A program made the translations under genes and the position numbers. From assembly GCA_014634225.1 (NCBI GenBank), contig BLFN01000231.1:2019683-2034682 (forward strand): a stretch of DNA of 15,000 nucleotides, written 5' to 3'. Below the pieces are notes generated by a model. It worked only from the letters and a program-made list of their open reading frames with translations, did no database searches and had not been told where the DNA came from. Positions 1-8,199 of the stretch are shown here, in pieces. Position 1 is the stretch's first letter; every line of letters starts with the position of its first letter. The DNA is from Acropora yongei (taxonomy: Eukaryota > Cnidaria > Anthozoa > Scleractinia > Acroporidae).

Positions 1-280
1 TATAGGAGTATAGTGCGAGAAGTAGTGAGAGTAGGAGTAGTAGTCATGGTGGAAAATAAGCTTGTGTTTTGTTTGACATTTCGTGACTTTTATCAAAATT
101 GAGCATGCCTCTAATTACATGCCTTTCTGGACATAAGTGTTCATTGTATCCTTGCAGCGATAGATGAATTCACTGTGTATTATGGAATCATAAGCGTTAG
201 AATGCTGAGTATGTTTTTAAAACCGTAACGACATGTGTGTAACCAGTCCCCGTTATCTCATTGTTATATGACCGGGTTTT
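1..280. other. Gene-free flank left of duplicated block A
   Basis: I see no reading frame, RNA gene or repeat of note here. The first 50 bases are purine-rich and mildly repetitive in GTAG/GAGTAG words. This stretch has no match to the sequence just left of block B (10660-10829), so the duplication boundary lies close to position 281. Confidence 0.5.
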
Positions 281-1500
281 GGGTGTTACTAACATTAGCA
301 AAGCACTGTGTTGCGTCTTATACGAGTTATAGGCCAAACGATAAAAAAAATGTCGCATTTTTATATTAAGTTTCGAATCCTACATAAGTATTAATCCTTG
401 TCAAGGTGCTGTATCCCAGGCGAGGGTAGGGCGTATTTTTATTCTCACTAGGCCCCAACCTCGTGTCGATGTGGATGATGGATATCTGTGTGGCTAAGAA
501 ATGTCTTCGACCTGTAATGTTGGCAACTAATTGCCGTTATCTTTGGCCAAATTTTGTTATCAATTGATACAATTATATCCATATTCTGTAATCATCGTCG
601 TGTGGTCTCGTGATCAGCATTATTGTCAGTTATCCGCCATGCCATTTTTATGGGCCAGTAAACTAAGATTCTTTTATACTGAGACACATCGAGTAGCAGG
701 GAACGACAAACACTTCTTTGTGCCACATCTGCAAACGCTTTAAAACCGTTTTAAGCCATTTTATACTTTCAACGAAGGATGCACCCCCTGCTGACTTTCT
801 CCTCCTTTACACCTAGGACAATTTTTCTGTAACTATCCAAGCAAAAACTCCAAATTAATTTAACAATGGAGTAGTACTACACAATCAGAATTTTCAGATA
901 GTGTATAGTGGAGTGTGAAGGTCTAGACTTCGTGATCCAACCAGATAAGCATAAGGATGCTTCCTATCGGTTTTATTGCAGTATATTTCCAACAAGAGGT
1001 GATGCTTAAATCTGAATTACGAGGCTTAACAGTGTCCCAATAACTGGTCTTATTCCTGAGGACACGTTACTAAAAATGTCTAACTCCTCCCGAAACGCCG
1101 AAACGTAGTTGATTTTCCAACCTTTTAAGAGTCAGTTGATGTCTTTTAATTTTCACTTTTGTTATCTGTTGCTTTAAATAGGTCCTTCCTGGTAATTGAT
1201 CTTGAGTAGTTTAAAGTATTTCCGATCGACATTAAAGGTTGCCATTATTTTCTCTCTGTAAGGTGTGATATCAAAGGGAAAACTGCTCATCTCATATTAA
1301 ACCGCGTGATTTCCAGCAGCAAAAACAATGACCAATGGCATCGAAGGGCGTGCGATCAATCAAGATCTATCAAGGATACGTAAATACCCCAAACCTGTCA
1401 TGCGCATTGAATTTTACAAAACACTATCATATTATAGTGTGAACACGTGATCAGATATAGATATATTTTCAATCAAATAAAGCAACAGGATATTGAAATC

Positions 1501-1573
1501 CACTCAACTTCACATGCTAATGAGTCCTTTGTTTGCCAAAAATTGAATGAGTTTGGACATGCCATTTGGGGGA
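1501..1573. other. Highly conserved 73 bp core of the duplicated block (copy A)
   Basis: Seventy-two of 73 bases are identical to 12737-12809, while the flanking sequence is nearer 85% and has 4 and 9 bp gaps. On the minus strand it reads as open frame in both copies (PQMACPNSFNF, then W in A and L in B, then QTKDSLACEVE). In copy A it lies inside a 62-codon minus frame (1473-1661). In copy B the next codon is TGA and a 4 bp gap shifts the frame on the other side, so protein coding is not supported. Constraint on DNA or RNA, gene conversion, or a separate high-copy repeat could explain it. Confidence 0.6.
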
Positions 1574-2084
1574 CAAAGATTCCGAATGCATGGTTTCTTC
1601 TCTCGCCCTGTTCCATATATTCACTAGCGAAAGCGTCCACAACAGAAATTCTCAACAACAATTAATACTTTTCCCAACCAGAGTTAGACCAAAACCGCAA
1701 AATGGAACTTATTGTTCTCCTCGATCTAAATTAGCTCATAATTTATTATAGCTTAACATAAAAGGGCGGACTTGTAAACATATCACATTGTGCTTCATGG
1801 CAAGTTGTCAAACCTTATGTTAATTTTGGACTCGTGAAAAGGAAGAGAAGGTTTTGTTATTTAAGAGAAGGCTTTCAACATTCACCAACTGAAATAATTC
1901 TCCGATCATATTCACCAACTGAGAATGCAATAAATTCACGTGAACGCAAAACGTCAAACCGAACCGGTTACACTGACTGAACTTATCCAAGTTATGAATG
2001 CAAAACTGATGGTATGGAAAGAACTGCTTTAGACACTCTATTGCGTACAACGAACTGACGATTTCCTTTAGATATTATTGAATA

Positions 2085-2355
2085 CCAATGGACCATCGGA
2101 ATTGACGAATCGTATCCGTTGGTGTGTAATGGACATGGGTGTCGATCACCCGTTTTTCCAAAAAACAATACTTTACCCGAATTTAAAGCTGTAAAATGAA
2201 TATTGGCCTCCAAGTCCAGGTAGAGGACTAAACTACAATCTGAACAACAAGTTGTAAGTTACATACGAGCCTGGAAAATGTAGCAGTAAGCAATTTCATT
2301 TTGTGAGTCTATTGGTGACACCAAAGGAGTGTACGTGAATTGGTTAGTATTGGAT
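2085..2355. repeat. Segment of copy A inverted relative to copy B
   Basis: Sequence on either side matches copy B in direct orientation (left to about 2080 with 13285; right from about 2362 with 13583). Between these points A matches B only as its reverse complement. The clearest part is 2141-2298 against 13341-13512, for example the word AATATTCATTTTACAGCT in B against AGCTGTAAAATGAATATT in A. Short imperfect inverted words (ATTGAATACCAAT near 2078 and ATTGGTTAGTATTGG near 2340) sit at the edges in A and might have mediated the flip. Edges are accurate to perhaps 20-30 bases. Confidence 0.8.
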
Positions 2356-3858
2356 AAGCCTCGAGTGACGCTGTGTGTTTAACTTATTGCAACTTAATAA
2401 GGAGATGATTTCTCAGGCTTGAAGCCCTCAGACCTGAAGGGCCCGTTACGCAACGCCATGCAAACTGACATGTCCTTCGTGTGTCCTCCACGCTTGCTAA
2501 TCAAGAAGGTGTTGTCAATAACACGGAGATCAACAAAACCCAAGGGATTCTTTTTTGTAATCAAGTCAGGCGAATCGACAAAACTTGTTCAAAATCCCTC
2601 CTTTCCCCCAGGTATCTGTTGTGTATAAGAAGAGGTAGACTCCTCTAGGAACCATCCTTTCGTTTCCTTCTTTAAGGTTACGCTATATAGCTTTTGCCCG
2701 TACCTCAAATGTGTTAATTGTACTTGTGATCAACCTTGAAATTACACCCCCCATGGTTGGTTTCTCTTGCGGCTTCGAAAATCCTGTGACACAGAAAGAC
2801 CGATTCAAAGATACGTAGGTCAGCTGACGAAAGTATTACTGCTTATGGAGATATGTCAATTGAGTCAACCAATCAGAATAAGTTAGTGCCCAGTGGTCCG
2901 TGTCCAATTCCTATACAAAGCACGTATCGTACTTCCTTAGGAAACAAATAGTCATCTGATGGGAAATTGACTATTAATAGTTTATTTGGCACAAAGCTTT
3001 CTTTTAATTACACAAAAATTTAGATATTTACATACTTAGATCATCGTTCAACATTGTACAACGGTTGCTATCCTCAAAACTGAACCAGGCGTTCCTTCTA
3101 GAGGAACTAAGATCAATCTTTACATTTATATTGCCGTAAAACGAGCGGAAAAACGAAAGAAGATGCTATTTTGTTGTTGTCAAGATCTAAGTAAAAGGAG
3201 TGACATAAGTGGTCCAAAGGTCATCTTAATCAATAAATGCTCACAGTTTATGGTAAGAAAATGGCATCTTTTGGGAATTATTATTATTATATTTGGTGGT
3301 GAGGAAAGCGTTGTTCGTTTAATATGTTTATCATGAAAATAAGATTTAAAAACTAGAGACAAGAATGTACTTGACCTTGCAAAATAAAAATGCTTCTTTA
3401 ACAACGAAAGGTGGAAAACGCCAGATTAAAAGAAAATTGAGATCATTGACGTTATTTCAGAGTGAAAAAGTACGAGGTTTATGCAATGAAAGATCTCTGT
3501 TGCATTTTCGTGATTTTTTTTTAAATCGAGAGAAATATTTGCCTCTGGCAATGTAATGCAGTCGTAAACCAGTGGCAATTAATGAAATCTTTGAACAATG
3601 CCGCTTCAGGGACACAATACAAGATAGATTTTGTTTTGACCTGAAATTTACTTGCCTGTGGATAGAGAAGACTAACGACAGAATATTCTTCCACTAATTT
3701 GCAAGTGAAAAGGTTGTATGAAAATGGATGTGACTGCAAGAAAACTGACAAAATATGCAAGACTTTCTTTCCATAATTTTGTCCAGTTTGGTTGGCCTTA
3801 GCGCACTCTTCCTACCAGTAAAGAGTAGATTCTCCGTCAAGAACTGAGCTAACTTTCT

Positions 3859-4159
3859 TCTCAATATAGGAAACTAAAATTCTGCAGTTGATGCATGGAT
3901 TAAGTTCCTTAATGCTTCCTTTGTTTGTTATGAGAAGGTAGGTCTATTAGGCGAAAGCAAATGCCTTGAAATTCAAATTAATTAAGTTGGACACAAAAAA
4001 TGGCTGTCTGATGTGTTTCTCGAATGTTCTTACGCGAGTTAATTTTGAGTGAAAATGAATGGAAGCCTTGAACTCCCTCCACACATCATGTTATTCTGTC
4101 TCTCTATCCTTACCAAGGCGGCTTTCGTTTCTTTCCCATTGGTATGGATCCCTTTTAAG
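3859..4159. other. Unique stretch between block A and the LINE relic
   Basis: No gene can be assigned with confidence. Positions 3882-3934 form a weak plus-strand exon candidate. An acceptor-like TTCTGCAG precedes it, a good donor GAGAAG/GTAGGT follows it, and one open frame reads DAWIKFLNASFVCYEK. No partner exon is visible. Copy B leaves the window before this point, so conservation cannot be used. Confidence 0.3.
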
Positions 4160-4169
4160 AAGGGATTAA

Positions 4170-4186
4170 TACATACATACATACAT
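4170..4186. repeat. (TACA)n microsatellite at LINE 3' end
   Basis: About four perfect TACA units in plus orientation (TGTA on the minus strand) lie 70 bases beyond the AATAAA of the LINE relic. This is the usual position of a LINE tail repeat, so it probably marks the 3' boundary of the insertion. Confidence 0.7.
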
Positions 4187-4628
4187 TTATACATAAAGTA
4201 CATACAATAACGTAAAAAATGGATGTCCTTACTGAGATTTTCTTTGGTCCCTTTATTAATTAAAAGTAAATAGACTGAGACTAGTTTTGTTACGTTTTAG
4301 TGTTGATTTCAAAACACCTAGCTTAAACATATCAGTTCCCTCAGTGTAGCTCCGTCCAGCGAATTCCATGCCACAGTCCTTCTATATGGGAAGATATTTC
4401 TTCCAAGCTCTGTTTTCTTCCGTTTCAACTCTGTGTATAGCTTCAGTAAAAGTAAAGAATGACAATAATCTATGGTTTAAGCCCTGTTTCACCCCAAAAA
4501 CGTCAAGATCTAAAATCTACGTTTGTATAGGTATCCTAGATCTTGCCTCTTGATATAGCTCATCACCTCACTTTCCAAAACATTCAGAGGAACTCTGTGA
4601 AGAAATCTACCTGCTTTAATTTAATTTG

Positions 4629-4694
4629 GTCATTTTATCTGATGAGTGCAACACCCAAGTTGTGTTGTACGAAAGTAAATAGTAATAAAATGAC
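4629..4694. repeat. 66 bp hairpin element inserted in the LINE relic
   Basis: The ends are a perfect 10 bp inverted repeat, GTCATTTTAT (4629-4638) and ATAAAATGAC (4685-4694). An inner stem CAACAC/GTGTTG lies around 4649-4667. It sits in a ~110 bp stretch that interrupts the otherwise continuous LINE reading between the LHIK and FLHRVPLN motifs, so it looks like an insertion. It may be a very short MITE. The size is small enough that chance is possible. Confidence 0.45.
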
Positions 4695-5130
4695 GAGTCA
4701 GATATACTGTTGATTTGTTTTACATCTACATACTTTAATATGTAAGTTCTCAATTTCATACAGCCTAGCAATAGAACAGTTGCCCCAGACAGATACGCGA
4801 TGTGTTTTTTGTAGGATCACTGTCTTAAAGTAAGTTTGGGTAGTATGTATCGCATTTTCTTGAGCACACGATAGTGACAGTTGAGTGACTGATGTATCTT
4901 TCTCCAGCTGAACTCTCACTGTTTGTTTTGTTCTGATTGTATTGTCAATTTGTGAACCACACCACATTTCACAGCCAACAGTCGGCCCACACACTGATCA
5001 CGTTGCATAATCATTACTTCAGACTTTCCAGAATGCAGTCAGCTTATTGAGTCTGCACCGAGTACAAATCTCTTCGAAGAGACAATTCAGTTTAATTCAT
5101 AGTATAACATCACCAGGAGATTAGCCTAAG

Positions 5131-5689
5131 GATCAATGGATATCACTTGCTAATGAGATTGTCTCGCCACTAAGAATTATTTATCAATGGTCATAGCTTG
5201 GACACAATCACATGAATGTTGCTTTATTTAAGTTTTTCCTTTCTCTCCCGTTACCTCCACTTGCATGGGAAACCACTCGACACTTTCAAATGCATTAATT
5301 CAGTCGCACTGCGTGGGAATTGGAGTTTTCCAGGTTTATACAAGCTTGGTGTTTTCACTTGAGCATAAGTAAAGGAATAAACTTTTTTAGGTAACGAAAA
5401 GGCATATTGATAAATATGGCATGTAGAGGGCAGCAGACATACCCGAGGTTAGACGGCGGATTTCGGTGAAAAATTGATTGTACATTCATTTCTTCACTGT
5501 CTACCTATGAAAACCTACTCCTCGGAAAAGAGAGACCTGTTTGCTTCTAAAATGTAAAAATTCTACACCAAAAGATAATTCTGACAGCTAGAAAAAAAAA
5601 TGTCAAACCAGATAGAAACTCTTCATGAAAATGTTCATCACTCTGGTTGATAGCGCAAAGGATGTCAAAAGCTGAAGCCTTGGTTTCCA
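5131..5689. other. Gene-free stretch between LINE relic and MADF element
   Basis: I see no exon with convincing splice signals and no internal repeat. The minus-strand frame 5547-5741 owes its only distinctive part (RDDSYDRDD) to the GTCGTC-rich motif of the next element. Part of this region could be more of the LINE, too decayed to read. Confidence 0.35.
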
Positions 5690-5877
5690 TGTGGTCGTCT
5701 CTGTCGTATGAGTCGTCTCTGTAGTGCCGAAAATATTTCATACGACTCTCTTGCGACCCTCAAAGACGACTCGGGCAACAGAAGCGACACGGTCGTCCCG
5801 ATAGAATTTAGTTCTATCTCTATGACAGAAACGACCGAAAATTGTACTCACTTCCATGGTGTCAGTTCGTTTTGAAC

Positions 5878-6159
5878 ATGGCCACACATGCAGAAGCGTC
5901 GATCGCCTCTTTCGTGAAAGTCGTTCAGCGTTATGAGTGCCTCTACGACAAATTCTCAGAGGACTACAAAAACAGGCAAATCAGAAAAAACTGCAGGAAC
6001 AAACTGGGAGACAAATTCAGTATGACCGCCAAACAAGCTTAAGGGAAATACAAAAACATTCGAACGCGCAGCGGACGCTTTTTGAGAAAGACGAAGAGCG
6101 GGGTTGTGGAAACTACAATCACTGACAACATTAATCCTTCTCAGGACTTCAAACACTAA
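5878..6159 (+). pseudogene. MADF-domain (Myb/SANT-like) protein fragment with premature stop
   Basis: MADF domains are ~80-residue helix-turn-helix DNA-binding modules, common in transposon-derived proteins. The frame opens with ATG at 5878 (MATHAEASIASF). It continues with VVQRYECLYDKFSEDYKNRQ, which fits the MADF pattern of a hydrophobic first helix, LYD, then YKN. After KFSMTAKQA comes TAA (6040-6042), where copy Q has GAA. The same frame then continues GKYKNIRTRSGRFLRKTKSG, the third-helix region, to a second stop at 6159. An 18 bp stretch carrying the ATG, and the segment KNCRNKLGDKFSM, are absent from Q, so P keeps parts of the ancestral frame that Q has lost. The tryptophan usual in the second helix is not present (arginine in CRNKLG). 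It is a pseudogene; the MADF call is by pattern. Confidence 0.75.
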
Positions 6160-6211
6160 ACAAAAGACTACTCAAACGCAGCAAGCAGGCATTGAACTCG
6201 TTTGCAAAACA

Positions 6212-6750
6212 TTTTTGTCGTGTTTAGAAAACGTTAAGAGCAATCCAAGCTGATAATTGGACCTCCCACAATTAGGAAGCCCTTCTTCGCGCACCAGTTT
6301 GACTCTTGCGTTTTCTTGTTTAAGCTAATCCCAAGAACAAATTCTTGCATTCTATGCACTGCTGAGTGAAGGGCAAGCTGATAAGAACTTACGCTCCAGG
6401 AAAGTTACGAATACGCAAACAAAGTAACCGGGGCACTGGATCGTCAAAACTCAGTAATTTGAGAACATAAGCATGTAGTCTCACATTTGATAATTAGGGT
6501 GACGTTTCAAAATCACATCGCAATTCAGAAGTGCTGGGTTTTCACAAAAAAAGTAAAACAGTAGCAACCTGTGGACGAATAAAGCAGAGTGGAGAGCCAA
6601 CAAATTCAATTCACATTTTTCTGTTTACGAATGGGTGTCAAACACAGGGTTACCTTGACCTTAATTCCCTACCCTTACATTAAGTGAATGGATTCTCACA
6701 ATTGGCAGATTGAGGACTTAAAGTTATCATACTCGGCATCCGTCCAGACT
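6212..6750. other. ~540 bp insertion splitting MADF copy P
   Basis: The stretch has no counterpart in copy Q, where the flanking sequences are adjacent (around 7590-7625). I find no clear terminal inverted repeat, target duplication or coding motif in it. Near the right edge it holds two similar words, CTTAAAGTTAT and CTTTAAAGTTG. It may be a decayed mobile element, or original sequence that was deleted from Q; the first is favoured because Q's frame is open across the junction. Confidence 0.5.
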
Positions 6751-6874
6751 TTAAAGTTGAATCCACCATCCGAGTCATCATATTTTCATTCTTTTCTCAG
6801 TTTCATACGTAAAATAACACAAGACGGTGATCAACATTGTGAAGCAATGCATTTCAAATTAATTTGACTTGTCA

Positions 6875-6908
6875 TAGGTTAGGTTAGTATTTAGGGTTGG
6901 GTTAGGTT
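6875..6908. repeat. Telomere-like TTAGGT/TTAGGG run
   Basis: Several imperfect copies of TTAGGT, with one TTAGGG, occur in 34 bases immediately after the end of MADF copy P. Animal telomeres are TTAGGG repeats. With so few degenerate units this may be chance or a small interstitial relic at a break or repair site. Confidence 0.4.
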
Positions 6909-7170
6909 CTTGTATAAACAAGGTTTCTTTTACTCGTTATCAAATCCCAAAATCCTTGACAGCGCCCTCCTTCTCTGAAATTTGAATTTTGAATTATTAT
7001 GTGTACAGGATTTATTTTCACTCGTAGGTCTAAATCTTATACATGAGCCAAGTATAAGCATTAGAATGGCATTATTAACAAAGCAACTTTTGGATGAGGA
7101 TGAATTTACTTCTACAACACTTTGCCAAGTTAGAAAGCTGACAAAGTTCATGGTCAGTTGCAAAAACCAA

Positions 7171-7190
7171 ATAAACAAACAAACAAAAAC
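7171..7190. repeat. (AAAC)n microsatellite
   Basis: A short run of about five AAAC units lies between the two MADF elements. The surrounding 6910-7311 holds an 82-codon plus frame (6982-7230) that resembles no family I know and is probably chance. I see no other feature in this spacer. Confidence 0.6.
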
Positions 7191-7324
7191 TGAATTAAAC
7201 ACTTCACCTCTCCGAAAGGTTATCTTATAGAACAGTTGTGGCTCTAACTAGTTGTTACGGCATCAGCCAGCAAAGAAGACCTCGTAGGGAAGACATTGTC
7301 ATGGAGCGAAACAGGAGAGAGCTA

Positions 7325-7470
7325 TGGTCGGCCTTTTGTTTCAAAATATATAGGTGCGGCTTTTTGCCTCGTTTACTTGAAATCTTTTCTGCTCTGTGGG
7401 TTTTTTTCGCCCAAGCATGTGTCCATTTTCTTCTCATGCGTCCGTTCTACGCAAACATACGCGAAACAAA
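7325..7470 (+). repeat. Left terminal inverted repeat of MADF element Q
   Basis: It pairs with 8048-8199 at roughly 80% by eye, with a few small gaps. It begins GGTCGGCC and ends with CGCAAACATACGCGAAACAAA, written here only in part as ACGCGAAACAAA. All plus-strand frames of 60-82 codons in 7238-7544 are readings through this repeat, not genes. Confidence 0.8.
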
Positions 7471-7546
7471 TTATTCAAATTAATTGCTTCACAATGTTGA
7501 TCACCGCCTTGTGTGTTTTTCTTATGAAACTGAGAAAAGAATAGCA

Positions 7547-8140
7547 CTATGATGATGACTCGGGTGGGCTCCGATAAATGGACGACTCGGGAATTTCAGA
7601 TGGTAGATTCAATATTTTAGAAACGAGTTCAATGCCTGCTTGCTGTGTTTGGGTCGTCTTCTGGTTAGCGTTTGATAACGTCCTGAGAAGGATAGATGTT
7701 GTCGGTGATTGAGTTTCCACAACCCCGCTCTTCGTCTTTCTCAAAAAGCGTCCGTTGCGCGTGGGAATGTTTTTGTATTTCCCTTCGGCTTGTTTAACGG
7801 CCACATAAGTTTCGGCTCTGATTTGCCTGTTTTTGTAGTCCTTAGAGAATTTGTCGTAGAGGCGCTCATAACGCTGAACGTCTTCCATGAAAGAGGCGAT
7901 CGACGCTTCTGCATAAAACAAACTGACGACACGAAGTGTATTCTGGGATGCATTCTGTCGTCTCCGTCGTACGAGTCGTCTGTCACACCAAATGTTTCTC
8001 CTAGATCGGTCCAGCTGTTTTCTGTGTTGAGCCCAAATGTATGCGTGTTTGTTTGGCATATGTTTGCATAGAACGGACGCATGAGAAGAAAATAGACACA
8101 CACTTGGGGAAAAAAACCCACAGAGCTGAAAAAATTGCAA
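7547..8140 (-). CDS. MADF-domain protein frame of transposon Q (197 codons, partial domain)
   Basis: MADF proteins bind DNA through a Myb/SANT-like fold and often act with PIF/Harbinger transposases. The frame is open from 8140 to TAG at 7547. Residues ~1-40 are translated from the terminal inverted repeat, and residues 41-75 from the GTCGTC-rich spacer, so the first Met is probably not the ancestral start; the region holding the ATG in copy P is missing here. Residues 77-140 match P: AEASIASF, VQRYERLYDKFSKDYKNRQ, then AEGKYKN and RFLRKTKSG. Relative to P there is an in-frame 21 bp shortening at residues 109-117, which removes part of the second helix, so DNA binding is doubtful. The Ser/Pro/Gln-rich tail (residues 141-197) has no known motif. 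It is a transposon gene, probably inactive, although open across ~120 homologous codons. Confidence 0.6.
   Translation of the reverse strand: MQFFQLCGFFSPSVCLFSSHASVLCKHMPNKHAYIWAQHRKQLDRSRRNIWCDRRLVRRRRQNASQNTLRVVSLFYAEASIASFMEDVQRYERLYDKFSKDYKNRQIRAETYVAVKQAEGKYKNIPTRNGRFLRKTKSGVVETQSPTTSILLRTLSNANQKTTQTQQAGIELVSKILNLPSEIPESSIYRSPPESSS
7957..7980. repeat. GTCGTC-rich subterminal motif, second copy at 5694-5717
   Basis: This 24-mer, beginning GTCGTCTCCGTCGTA, matches 5694-5717 at 22 of 24 positions on the same strand. In P it forms a hairpin with CATACGAC at 5739-5746. Reversed, it encodes the acidic DDSYDRDD/DDSYDGDD run that appears in minus frames at both sites. Subterminal repeats of this sort often serve as transposase binding sites, but that role here is inference. 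Confidence 0.5.
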
Positions 8141-8199
8141 CTCTACTAGGCAAAAACCTCACATATATCATGTCATAATTTTGAAACAAATGGCCGACC
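8048..8199 (-). repeat. Right terminal inverted repeat of MADF element Q
   Basis: It is the partner of 7325-7470. Shared words, read as reverse complement, include GGTCGGCC and TCATGCGTCCGTTCTA. Minus frames over 8001-8189 are readings through this repeat. Confidence 0.8.

Larger units (their letters stand above)
281..3858 (+). repeat. Duplicated block, copy A (direct orientation, ~3.6 kb)
   Basis: This block aligns in order with 10830-15000. Anchors include 301-420 with 10851-10950, 570-840 with 11160-11440, 890-1110 with 11480-11770, 1296-1333 with 11938-11975, 1434-1750 with 12670-12975, 2405-3140 with 13625-14310, 3294-3315 with 14850-14872, and 3818-3858 with 14959-15000. Identity is about 85-90% by eye in good blocks. 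Copy A alone has extra sequence near 3345-3565 and 3610-3815. Copy A lacks the B insertions at ~11620-11697, 11996-12600 and ~14472-14842. No reading frame over ~75 codons is shared by both copies in frame; for example the 531-743 frame has a stop at the equivalent place in B. It is either an old segmental duplication or two members of a long non-autonomous dispersed repeat; one window cannot separate these. Confidence 0.85.
4160..5130 (-). mobile_element. Degraded non-LTR retrotransposon (LINE), C-terminal and 3' end
   Basis: On the minus strand, successive broken frames follow the order of a LINE reverse-transcriptase C-terminal region. Near 5090 the frame reads VMLYYELN, as expected just after the YADD site, which is itself not intact. 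Then come NKLTAF and KSEVMIM (about 5000-5050), then SVWGNCSIARLYEIENLHIK (about 4735-4800), then FLHRVPLNVLESEV and DLGYLYKRRF (about 4510-4612). Further on are GLNHRLLSFF (about 4450-4480) and NIFPYRRTVAWNSLDGATL (about 4330-4390), the usual WNSL signature near the end. The last frame stops near 4256. It is followed by AATAAA (4252-4257 reverse) and a TGTA repeat (4170-4186), a typical LINE tail. Several stops and frameshifts show it is dead. The class (L2/CR1/Rex-like) is inferred from motif order only. The 5' part is absent or unrecognisable. Confidence 0.7.
5690..6867 (+). mobile_element. Decayed MADF-type transposon copy P (plus strand), interrupted
   Basis: Positions 5860-6211 and 6751-6867 align, in order, with the reverse complement of 7930-7490 (copy Q). 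The match includes the MADF reading frame and a downstream stretch around TTCTTTTCTCAGTTTCATA and GGTGATCAACATTGTGAAGC. Between the two parts lies ~540 bp absent from Q. P also lacks ~40 bp present in Q near 6770 and has no long terminal inverted repeat, so it is truncated at both ends. A GTCGTC-rich 24 bp motif at 5694-5717 matches Q's 7957-7980 at 22 of 24 bases, but on the same strand, whereas the MADF parts are on opposite strands. MADF proteins accompany PIF/Harbinger transposases in many animals; no transposase is visible here. Confidence 0.7.

Noticed and set aside
531..743. 70-codon plus frame in copy A
   Set aside because: The equivalent position in copy B has TAG where A has TGG, plus indels; no protein family is recognised.
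1434..1455. Conserved CACGTG E-box as a regulatory site (also at about 12680)
   Set aside because: Identity extends over only ~22 bases in a repeat of high general identity; there is nothing to link it to a gene.
1473..1661. 62-codon minus frame over the conserved core as a gene
   Set aside because: Copy B shifts the frame by a 4 bp gap and has TGA for TGG, so conservation is of nucleotides rather than of a protein.
2400..2480. C/D-box snoRNA suggested by GATGATT and CTGA words
   Set aside because: The C-box word does not fit the consensus, it is lost in copy B (13620-13690), and no terminal stem joins the boxes.
2860..2910. CCAAT-box promoter conserved between copies
   Set aside because: The word ACCAATCAGA is shared with 14110-14120, but the whole surrounding stretch is equally conserved by common descent, and no transcript start or gene follows.
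4698..4994. 98-codon minus frame as a complete small gene
   Set aside because: Its C-terminal part carries the LINE SVWGNCS motif, and the rest crosses frameshifts of the same relic; it is part of the dead retrotransposon.
7238..7544. 81- and 82-codon plus frames with hydrophobic runs
   Set aside because: They read through the left terminal inverted repeat of element Q and the antisense of its tail.
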